Shown here piece by piece: positions 1-8,103 of a stretch of DNA of 64,000 nucleotides. The notes under the pieces were generated by a model. It did no database searches. It worked only from the letters and a program-made list of their open reading frames with translations, and was not told the DNA's origin. The DNA comes from Parietichytrium sp. I65-24A (taxonomy: Eukaryota > Sar > Bigyra > Thraustochytrida > Thraustochytriidae). Within the stretch, counting starts at the first letter, position 1, and the number at the start of each line of letters is the position of its first letter. The stretch covers positions 186,001 through 250,000 of the forward strand of contig BLSF01000004.1 of assembly GCA_012862575.1 (NCBI GenBank). The letters run 5' to 3'. The position numbers and the translations under genes were made by a program.

Positions 1-1
1 G

Positions 2-3000
2 CTGGAGAAGCAACACGCGGGGAGGCGCCAATCCTCGGTCGCCTCCACGAGACGGATCCCCAACGCAGTGTTCGAGTCAGACAAAAGCTCATCGGAAGTT
101 GACGAAGTTGACGACTCGGAATCTTCCTCGGTCAGTTCAGCTGAGAGTCCGATTAAACAAAGTGAGAGGGTGGAAATTCTTTCTTCCGGTGACCCCGTCG
201 ACATGAGGGCAGAGTTTGAGCAGATAAAGAGTATCCTCAAAGGGTTGGATTTTGAGGACCTGATTCCCCTGTTCGTGGAGAATGAGTGCACCACAATGGA
301 GGATGCCAAGGCTCTTACCCACCAGGACCTGCGGGATTGGGGTGTGGAGCTCTTCCATGACCGGGCTTCGATCATTCACAGCTTTGTAGATTACCAGCAA
401 ACCCGGTCTACTGCAGCGGCAATTTCTTCAGACTCGAGCAGCGTGCTCTCCATGAGCTCGTCAGAAACTTCGTCCGTGTCTCTTATCGAAGTGGAGGAGG
501 ACGCGGAAGGTCCTTTATCGGAGTCGTCTTCAGCGGAGAGCAGTGCAATTGAAGAAGAGTCCACTGAAGTGCAGGACCTCATGAAGAACATTGGCTACCA
601 GAGATATGCAAATTTATTTGTGGGAATGTCAATCGAGGAGGCGGAGGAGCTTGACCACGCTGTCCTTGAGGAACTCGGTGTTCTCATTGGCTCGCAGCGC
701 GAGAAGATACTTTCTGCAATTAGAAGCGTCGCACTTGAGAAGACGAAGCAGAATTTGCTTAAAGACCCTGTATCAGTGCGCCCGCGCAGGAGATCACGGC
801 AGGTGTCGCGAAAACGTGAGGCCTCCGCAGTGCCTGTTCCGGTGACGCAAATGGTTCGAGTTATACCTAGTAAGGTGAAGAGGAGCGCTTCTGCGCGCCC
901 TCCGAAAACTAGAAGAATGATAAGCTTAGAAAAGGCTTTGAAGGAGAAGCCAACGCAAGTTACCGTAACCCGGAAAAAGAGGGACTTCCACACCTTGGAC
1001 GAAGATTTTGAAGGTTTGTTGAAAAACATCGGCCTTTTAGAGTACAAACCGAAGTTTGTATCCGTTGGAAAGCTATCTTTGGAAGATGCGCGAGGTCTCA
1101 CCATGGGAGATTTGCAGGATTTGGGTATTTCTGTTTACACCCACCGAAGGCTGCTAGTGGAGCGCATCAAGGATGTTCTTGACTCGCCATCAAAAGTTGC
1201 TCTGCGTGAAAGGGTGATGGTTTCAGTGCCGGAAGACTCCGATCTGGAGAGTGACGACGAAGGTGAAATCGAAGCGGAGCTCAGCAATATCCTGGATGAG
1301 CTTGCTCTGGATTGCTACAAAGTAGACCTTTGTCGCGCAGGCTATCGTGCAGTGCGAGATTTCGAAGGGGTGACAGAACGGGACATGAGAGAAGCGGGCG
1401 TCACAAACTTTGCTCACGGGGACATATTGATTACAAAAATGCGTGAGCTTAACAAGCCTGTGCCTGCGCCTCAGGACGGGGGTGGGGCAGCGTCTTCGGA
1501 CACCACATCCGACTCGAGCAGTTCAAGCTCCGATTCAGATAGCTCGGACGCAGCTTCTGTGAAAGATACATCCGGCAGTAAGAAGAAGAAGAAGAAAAAG
1601 GGTTCTAGCGGAAAGAAGAGCGGGAAAAAGGGCTCTGACTCTGACTCGGACGACGACAAGAAAAAGAAGAAGGGCGACAAGAGCAGTGACAAAAAGAAGA
1701 AGAAAAAGAAGAAAAAGAAAGGGAAGCCTTCGAACGGAAGCGCAGCTGAGAAAAAGGAGATCAAAAAGGTGCTCACAAAAAATGAACTCGGGCACTTTTA
1801 CACCAAATTGAGCAAGGCCAAGCTTCTCAGTTTTGCAGCGCTCAAAAAGGTTTCCCACGAGGATCTGACCAAGGCAGGTATCATTCCGCTTCCTAAACGA
1901 AAGGCCATTCGCAAGCTTTTTAAGACTTACAAGCCCAAGTTCAAAGCGGAGAAGGACTCCAGCGACGACTCGGATGACGACAAAAAAGTGTCCAAGAAGA
2001 AGGCCGGAAAGAAGACAAAGAAGAAGAAGAAGAAGAAGGAGTCAAGCAGCGAGAGCTCCTCATCCAGCTCCAGTGATTCGGATGCAAAGAAAACCAAGTC
2101 GCGAAAGGCAACCAAAAATTCGAAGAAGAAGAAGAAGAAGCAGAAGAAGAGCAAGTCCGCCTCCAAAAAAGCGGCGTCTTCATCTAGTTCCTCTTCTGAT
2201 AGCGACGACGAGGAACTCGAGGCGCTGAGGAAAGCTCTTAAACGGATTGGCCAAAGCAAGGCACTGAAAAAGCTGCAGAAAGTTGGAGCGTCGAGCATCA
2301 GTGAGGTTCTAGAGATGGACAAAAAAGAAATGAAGAAGGCTGGAATCGAGTCAAGCTCGGACCGAGAGCGATTGACAAAGGCATTGAAGAAGCACGAGAA
2401 GAAGCATGGCACGAAGAAGAAGAAAAGCACCAAGTCAAAGAAGTCGAGAAAATCTCGAGCCTCGAGCTCATCCTCTTCGAGCTCCTCTTCGTCGTCATCC
2501 TCCTCCAGCTCTGGCTCGGTTGTGTCTCGAAGAAGTCGCAAGAGGTCATCTTCATCGTCGAGTAGCTCGAGTAGCTCCAGTGCGTCGAGCCGCAAAAGTA
2601 GGCGGAGCAGGCGGTCGAGCTCGAGCTCATCGTCATCATCGAGCTCAAGCTCGTCTAATTCCGGTGACGAAAGAGCTAAGATTATTGACGTCCTCGATAG
2701 CGTCAATTTGAAAAACTACGCATACCAAATTTACAACAAGTTCCCGACCATCTCTGAGTGCAAGAAATTGACTCAAACCCAACTCCGCAATGCTGGCGTT
2801 TTCATGTTGGGTGAAAGAGAAAAAATTCTGAACGCGTTTAGAGAATACGACCCGAAAAAGAAATCCTCCAAGAAGAAGCGTAGCAAGAGTCGAAGTCGCA
2901 GCAGGAGCCGCAGCAGGAGCCGTAGAAGATCGTCATCATCATCATCTTCATCATCTTCCTCGTCTTCGTCAAGATCGAGCTGGTCGTCTTCAGGTTCTGA

Positions 3001-3190
3001 CGATGACGAGTATAAGATCAAGAAAGAGTTGAGAAAACTGGATCTTTCGGAATACACAAAGGACGTCCTGAGGAAGGCGGACACTCTCAGGGAGATGAGG
3101 AGGCTGACGCACGCAGATCTGCGGGAAGCAGGGTTGACGAAGTTTACAGAGAGGGACAAAATCATCACACACTTCAAGCAGCTTAAGTAG
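2..3190 (+). CDS. SAM-domain repeat protein with Ser/Lys/RS-rich linkers (5' end outside window)
   Basis: The frame is open from base 2 to a TAG at 3188-3190 with no ATG before 203, so the true start is probably left of the window. Eight segments follow the SAM pattern (L..LGL..Y...F, then LT..DL..LG/AGI, then R.KIL). They lie at about 203-397, 560-735, 1001-1190, 1265-1450, 1750-1950, 2212-2400, 2665-2850 and 3008-3187. Linkers between the later repeats are extreme low complexity: poly-Lys runs, poly-Ser runs and an SR-dipeptide stretch near 2880-2930. SAM domains usually oligomerise or bind protein or RNA. RS and Ser/Lys tracts are typical of nuclear phosphoproteins. No enzyme domain is visible. 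A nuclear scaffold or splicing-related role is inference. The SAM calls rest on pattern only, although the eightfold repetition is clear. Confidence 0.85.
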   Translation: MEKQHAGRRQSSVASTRRIPNAVFESDKSSSEVDEVDDSESSSVSSAESPIKQSERVEILSSGDPVDMRAEFEQIKSILKGLDFEDLIPLFVENECTTMEDAKALTHQDLRDWGVELFHDRASIIHSFVDYQQTRSTAAAISSDSSSVLSMSSSETSSVSLIEVEEDAEGPLSESSSAESSAIEEESTEVQDLMKNIGYQRYANLFVGMSIEEAEELDHAVLEELGVLIGSQREKILSAIRSVALEKTKQNLLKDPVSVRPRRRSRQVSRKREASAVPVPVTQMVRVIPSKVKRSASARPPKTRRMISLEKALKEKPTQVTVTRKKRDFHTLDEDFEGLLKNIGLLEYKPKFVSVGKLSLEDARGLTMGDLQDLGISVYTHRRLLVERIKDVLDSPSKVALRERVMVSVPEDSDLESDDEGEIEAELSNILDELALDCYKVDLCRAGYRAVRDFEGVTERDMREAGVTNFAHGDILITKMRELNKPVPAPQDGGGAASSDTTSDSSSSSSDSDSSDAASVKDTSGSKKKKKKKGSSGKKSGKKGSDSDSDDDKKKKKGDKSSDKKKKKKKKKKGKPSNGSAAEKKEIKKVLTKNELGHFYTKLSKAKLLSFAALKKVSHEDLTKAGIIPLPKRKAIRKLFKTYKPKFKAEKDSSDDSDDDKKVSKKKAGKKTKKKKKKKESSSESSSSSSSDSDAKKTKSRKATKNSKKKKKKQKKSKSASKKAASSSSSSSDSDDEELEALRKALKRIGQSKALKKLQKVGASSISEVLEMDKKEMKKAGIESSSDRERLTKALKKHEKKHGTKKKKSTKSKKSRKSRASSSSSSSSSSSSSSSSSGSVVSRRSRKRSSSSSSSSSSSSASSRKSRRSRRSSSSSSSSSSSSSSNSGDERAKIIDVLDSVNLKNYAYQIYNKFPTISECKKLTQTQLRNAGVFMLGEREKILNAFREYDPKKKSSKKKRSKSRSRSRSRSRSRRRSSSSSSSSSSSSSSRSSWSSSGSDDDEYKIKKELRKLDLSEYTKDVLRKADTLREMRRLTHADLREAGLTKFTERDKIITHFKQLK

Positions 3191-3617
3191 AAGATTGAAG
3201 TAAATTTCTAAACAACAAATGCACAGCCATCTTCACCTAAATTCTGACCCCACCGTCTGCTTTCCCATGTTACAGCAGTGCGGACTGACGGTAAAATAAT
3301 GGACTGCAATCAAGTGCAATCAGTACCTTTCCGCTGGCTTTTCAACTCAGCAGTTGCTGACTGTGAGTGAAGGAGTGCTCGATTTGTCAAGAGTTGGTCG
3401 CTCGACTCATTTTCCCCCACCACTAACCAACAGAGGGCATACACCCAGCTACACAACTGCGCTAGTATTGCACACCTCAGTGGCCAGATCGCAGTGGCAA
3501 GTGGCGATTCATTGGTGAGACCAATCGAGTGGCTTTTTTTTCAATTGAAAGTCTTTTCCCAATCTGTCTGTCGCACTCGCTTCCCAGAAAGGCATGTCAT
3601 GATATTGCCATGATTGT

Positions 3618-3667
3618 CATAGTTGTTTGGTGCTTGAAAGCNACATAGTTGCTTGGTGCTTGAAAGC
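3618..3667. repeat. Tandem repeat, period 26, with an ambiguous base
   Basis: Copies at 3618-3641 and 3644-3667 differ at one position. The only N in the window (3642) lies in the 2-base spacer, so the assembly was uncertain about copy number or junction here. Confidence 0.9.
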
Positions 3668-3802
3668 CAGTGTATACGTTCCGCGCCTCCCCGATCATGG
3701 TGCTGCGCTGTCCATTACTTATTACTCACAGAGTCCGAGAATAAGCAAAAAGTGGCTCTCTCCGTACTTTCTCACTCCCGTTTAAAACTCGCGAGTTGAT
3801 GA

Positions 3803-3949
3803 GGTACTGAGTACTCACTGTCAGTATCGCGGTGTGCGCAGTTGCAATTTTTTGTGCATCGCTTGAGCAGCTGGAAATCCTAACAGTAAAGTAGCCAGCA
3901 GCTAGGGTTTCGCCATCTTGTGGTAAACAGCCTGCCCGACAGTGAGTAC
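3803..3949. promoter_or_regulatory. Candidate regulatory element with 12-base inverted repeat
   Basis: GGTACTGAGTACTCACTGTC (3803-3822) contains the recurrent palindrome GTACTGAGTA. Its right half is repeated in inverted form at 3938-3949 (perfect 12 of 12). The element is roughly 110-250 bases upstream of the ATG at 4058. A promoter function is inference. Confidence 0.4.
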
Positions 3950-4057
3950 GAATGGATGCAGCAGACCCCAATCGCCCGACAAGACGCGGAGTGGGAGGCC
4001 AAGAGACTGACAGTGCCTTTTTCCGTATATCTCATGCGTCCAAGAGCGGGAGCCGCC

Positions 4058-4432
4058 ATGTCAAACCTACGTCGAGCACTTGTCAACACAGCTGACGATG
4101 AAGAGACGGAGTTTCCAATCGTTGTTGTTGCAATTTCGTGCGCCACCGTGGTCGTCATGCTTCTGACGGGCTATTGCATTTATAAGAACGGCAGAAAGAG
4201 TTATGAGCGAAGTGAAAGGAGAGAAAAGCTTCGACAAATCGCCTACGACACCATGGCTCTCGAAAGCAGTCTACCTCCGGAAGCTATGCTGGAGTTTTTG
4301 AAGGCAAGACAAGAGGCGCTTGGGAAACTTTACGGCTCGGGAACTCCAGCTACAACCGAAAGCGAGCCGCGATCTCCGCCAACAGACGAAGGTGTTGAGA
4401 AGATGCAAGACATGATTCGCACCAAGAAATAG
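4058..4432 (+). CDS. Small single-pass membrane protein, unknown function
   Basis: The start is placed at 4058 because the context GCCGCCATG is the best in the frame, giving 124 residues. In-frame ATGs at 3956 and 4034 would add 34 or 8 residues without a signal peptide. Residues 1-19 are polar and acidic. Residues 20-42 form one hydrophobic segment (IVVVAISCATVVVMLLTGYC core). A basic stop-transfer stretch follows (KNGRK), then a charged cytosolic tail with a possible coiled stretch and a Pro/Thr/Ser-rich end. Without a signal peptide it should insert as a signal-anchor protein. I recognise no family. The membrane segment makes a random ORF unlikely but not excluded. Confidence 0.6.
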   Translation: MSNLRRALVNTADDEETEFPIVVVAISCATVVVMLLTGYCIYKNGRKSYERSERREKLRQIAYDTMALESSLPPEAMLEFLKARQEALGKLYGSGTPATTESEPRSPPTDEGVEKMQDMIRTKK

Positions 4433-5648
4433 TGTAACCCGAAGCGAGACGAGGCGAGGTGGTGCAAAACCGGTTCTCAAGCTCGGAAGCAACCTTTGCA
4501 AATCGCTTCAGAACTTGCGATTGGGGGGGGGGAAACGCAAATCACGAAACCCACAGACAACACATCCTTCATTGAGGCCTTTGAGGGAGGCCAGCAGCAG
4601 GTACGATCAAACACAAATGACGCGAGTGCCTTGTCTTCGCAACTAGACTCAAATTGGCCAAAATCTAAATTCCACACTATGGTCTCATCAGCTCTTAACC
4701 CCGTGTCTGTTAAACGATACATCAGCAGGTGCGCTGACATTATTCTCCGATAAATAATAGTCTGTGAAAGTGCAAATGTTAACAGATAATATGTTCGCTA
4801 GCTAGCTCTAATTCTAAGTCTCTTGGATCCCATCATCGAGTTGGAAGTACTCGAGGTACTCATTCACTTGACCTGTTTTGTTCGCCAGCGCATAAAAATC
4901 TACCAGAGCGTGGTCTTCGAACAAGGTCAGAGGCACGTTGGCTCTGTGTTGGCGAAATGCGCCGCAGCCAAGAAACACAAGAAACACAGCTTCTCTTCTT
5001 GATTAACTGTAAGTAAGGCACACGGAGAAGGTTCAAGATAAAATAGATCACCATTCTCGGCAAACCAATATTTGTGCCCACTCGAGCTTTAGCTCCAGAA
5101 GAGTAGCTCGACTAGCGCACAATCGATACTCTACTAGCTAGTTCTTGTAGAGTACCTGTTCGCTCGCAACTCGAGCAACTGTAGACTTTTAATGGTGCGC
5201 TGGCGAGCCCTATTGCCGTTGGGCCAAAATAGCCCAAATGGGCTGTTCCGCAACTCCAGAGACGCCTTTTTCAGAATCCAGACTATTCAGACTATTCAGG
5301 TTTCTTTTGTTTCTTTTGTTTCTTTTGTTTCTTTCGTTCCGCCCCCAGGCACTCGTCTTTCCCACGTCTCTCCAAGACGGTCTTCTCCATCTGCACTCGG
5401 GACTTTCTCGCGTCTTCTCAGCATTTGGACACATTCTCAGCTACTCGCAAGTAGCTAGCTTCCGCTTGTACAGATTGTACACTATTTACTAGTTGCTGTT
5501 AGCACGGATGATGCGAAGGACGAGCAGATGTGTTGGGATCGAGACTATAGAGACAGAGAGAGCAAGCATTGGAGCGAGAGCAAGGACACACACAGAGAGA
5601 GAGAGAGAGGTCAGCGTAGCGAAAGAGGAATAGAGATAGGAAGAGAGA
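4433..5648. other. Intergenic, with 9-base tandem repeats and a GA-rich leader
   Basis: No gene seen. It contains an eight-base G run near 4525, several TAGCTAGC-type palindromes (about 4800, 5130, 5450), GACTATTCA x2 (5281-5298), TTTCTTTTG x4 (5301-5336) and a GAGA-rich tract (about 5550-5645) leading into the next gene. Confidence 0.6.
5281..5336. repeat. Two adjacent 9-base minisatellites
   Basis: GACTATTCA occurs twice (5281-5298). Two bases later TTTCTTTTG occurs four times (5301-5336, last copy with one change). Confidence 0.9.
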
Positions 5649-5954
5649 ATGAAGGCGGCATTTGCAGCAGCAGTGGCGTTGTTGGCCGTGGCGGGCGCGC
5701 GCGCGGACGAGTGCGAAGGAGACATGGTGTTCAGGACTTGCGCCACTGGGTGCCCGAAGATTTGCGGGAAACCGGAGACCGCGCACGTGATGTGCCTGCA
5801 GGTGTGCGTGGAGGGCTGCGCATGCCCGAAGAACTCTGACTGGCTGGACAAGAGCACCGGAAAGTGCTACCCATCCCTCGCGGCGTGCCCAGGCGCAGAG
5901 CCTGCTCTTGAAGTTGAGGATGATTTTGATGATGAGGAGATGATCTTCAACTAA
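5649..5954 (+). CDS. Secreted ten-cysteine TIL-type (trypsin-inhibitor-like) protein
   Basis: 101 residues from an ATG preceded by a GAGA-rich leader. Residues 1-19 are a clear signal peptide ending AGARA. The mature part has ten cysteines at 22, 31, 35, 39, 49, 53, 57, 59, 73 and 80. That spacing, including CVEGCAC, matches the trypsin-inhibitor-like fold with five disulphides (Ascaris inhibitor type, protease inhibitor family I8). The tail from about 84 is acidic (EVEDDFDDEE). Known members inhibit serine proteases, and related modules also occur in large adhesive proteins. Which applies here cannot be told from sequence. The next gene downstream is also secreted, but 2.1 kb separates them. 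Confidence 0.8.
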   Translation: MKAAFAAAVALLAVAGARADECEGDMVFRTCATGCPKICGKPETAHVMCLQVCVEGCACPKNSDWLDKSTGKCYPSLAACPGAEPALEVEDDFDDEEMIFN

Positions 5955-6312
5955 ATGGCGGCCAGAGCTCGGCCGGCCGGCGCTGGTTTCTACTATATAT
6001 CTTTTCTTTTGACATCATACACCTTTAAAGTCATGAAACAGATGTTTTGTTTTTCATGATTCAGGTGGTTTACTGCATGATTCGGCAACTTTGTCTTTGC
6101 TTCACCTCTTTGCGCTGTCTCCCAGACCGAGCCGCGAAGACCAGGATCGATCCTTTGCGCCGGGTCTCGGGGGCTGCGCTGTGATCATCACAGAGTGAAG
6201 AGGCCGCGCCGGCCTGAGGTTAGAGGAAGGATTTTGTAAATTAAGCGAATTCCAGATACAGCGCCCATCACCCAGCGCTTTGCCAGGGCCATTCCAAACA
6301 AAATTGCTCTCA

Positions 6313-6539
6313 CTGCTCTAAAAATTCAAAAGTTGGCTTTGTTACTGTCAGTCGAGAGAAATGATTCGATAGAATTCGCGGCACCTTGCATTCACTGTCA
6401 GTTGGAATTTCGGCCAGCTGCGAGTAAATACTGCTCTGAAAATTTAAAAATTGGTTTTGTTACTGTCAGTCGAGAGAAATGATTCGATAGAATTCGCGGC
6501 ACCTTGCATTCTGTTGAAATTTCGGCCAGCTGCGAGTCA
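6313..6539. repeat. Tandem duplication, period about 118 bases
   Basis: Copy 1 is 6313-6427 and copy 2 is 6431-6539. A long stretch (about 6341-6393 and 6459-6511) is identical. Copy 2 has a few substitutions and lacks several bases near 6512. Confidence 0.9.
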
Positions 6540-7573
6540 ACATCGATTGCCCCGTCGCCCGAGTCCCGACGATGGGCTCTCCGGACAGCCAGTCGCCTCA
6601 AGGATCATCTTTCAGACGTTTGAAACATCGGAACATGCGGCCAGCCAAAGTACCTTAGTCCGACATGCTCCACATTGAAAGCGGTATCGAGACGACACGC
6701 ACGGTGACTACATCGCCTTTGCCATCACGCTTGCGGCTTCTGGTACTCTCCTTCTTTTCAGCTTCTAAAATATCTCAAACGAGATCAAGTGAAAGCGTCA
6801 AGCCAAGAAATTGTCGAACGATCTGAATATGTAACCCTATGGAATCTATTGATCACCCCAAGCTACCCATTAGTAACCAGTGTGCATCCTAGTGGACACT
6901 CTCTGAAGCGGTAGAAAAGGGGTAAGGATGCATGGCATACATGCACTACGAGCAATGTAAAAAGATGTCAAAGGCGCGCTGAATTTGGGCATTGAAAGGT
7001 AGGATGGAACTGCTGGGGCGCGCGAGATGGCGCGTCTTGATGGGAGAAGATGCAAGAGCGAGCAGTGAGCACGGGGACCACGAAGCAGTTCGCCTAAGGT
7101 TGTTTAAATGAGCGTCGCCGATCCCACCGCTGCAAGGAGAGAGAGCTGACTCACACTTTTATTCAGGGACGATCTGCTTGGAAATGCACCGTCATGATGA
7201 ATTCATTGGGGAGAGCCCCAACGTGTTCGGATCGAATTTGACTTTATCTCCCGAGATTCTTGAGTCTGGGCCTGGGCCTGGATACAGCAGTACATCGGTT
7301 GTATCGAATCATCTAACTTGCGCCCAGCGGAGTGGGGTCAAAAGTGTTTAAAGGTAGCTTCCTGGCCGCACGAAGCAGGGCGGGGGCATGGGACTGCACT
7401 GTCTAACAGCGCGACTCCCGATAAGAGATCTCTCAAGCTTACCACATTTGCGCGCAGACTTCAGCCGTTTCAAATGGATCAAATGGTCGATCCAAATTTG
7501 CTCTGTCTCTTTCAGCTCCTTGGCCCTCGGGATCGGTTCGGAGACCGTCAATCAACACGGCCAAAACGGCAGG

Positions 7574-7580
7574 TATAAAA
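7574..7580 (+). promoter_or_regulatory. TATA-like box (TATAAAA)
   Basis: TATAAAA in the context GGTATAAAAGG, 524 bases upstream of the chitinase ATG. It would imply a 5' leader of about 500 bases. It is the best TATA match in this intergenic region, with no transcript evidence. Confidence 0.25.
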
Positions 7581-8103
7581 GGCTTTGTTGAATACCTTGT
7601 ATGCGTTTGATGCTCCAAGGCCAAGGTGCCAAAGAGACTGCCGTCTTATACCTTGACAAGGTGGGGTACACTAGAAGGTCGCATTTGTGAGACTACAGTG
7701 GGTCATTATGAGCGCCGGCCCACATTACGACGGGTGCATAAACTGCCGCTTGCAACGGCAGATGACCACGGAGGAATTGAAAAGGAATCAACGACCGAGC
7801 ATATAGGAGCGCGTTCGGAGCCAGTGCATCGCTCAAGAAAATGCGCCCGGGTGCATGCCGCCCACAGTGCAATCGAGCTCTGCCGTCCACTACTCGGGTC
7901 TCCTCCAGGATCCCGGCATACCGTGCAGCTGAGTTACGCGAGTCCCTCACTCGATCAGAGAAAATTTGCACAAAGTGCGCGGCCCATCATCAAAGATCGG
8001 CCCAAGACAGCCAAACTCGAAACAGCTTTGCAGACCCCAAACGTTGAGCAAAACCCCAAGCGCCGAAGCAGACGGAACCAAACGATTGAGCCAGTACGCA
8101 ACG

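Larger units (their letters stand above)
3191..4057. other. Intergenic, no gene seen
   Basis: No coding signal. It holds a 24-base unit repeated in tandem around an unread base (3618-3667), and the inverted pair GTACTCACTGTC (3811-3822) / GACAGTGAGTAC (3938-3949). The pair lies just upstream of the next gene. Confidence 0.6.
5955..8103. other. Intergenic, about 2.1 kb, with a tandem duplication
   Basis: I see no convincing gene. A 573-base open frame at 7626-8198 has no domain-like composition and runs into the chitinase gene in another frame. The stretch carries a tandem duplication at 6313-6539 and a TATA-like site at 7574. Confidence 0.55.

Noticed and set aside
1927-2706. 259-codon minus-strand frame inside the SAM gene
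   Set aside because: It is the antisense of poly-Lys and poly-Ser codons, giving Leu/Asp/Glu/Phe runs. No independent evidence.
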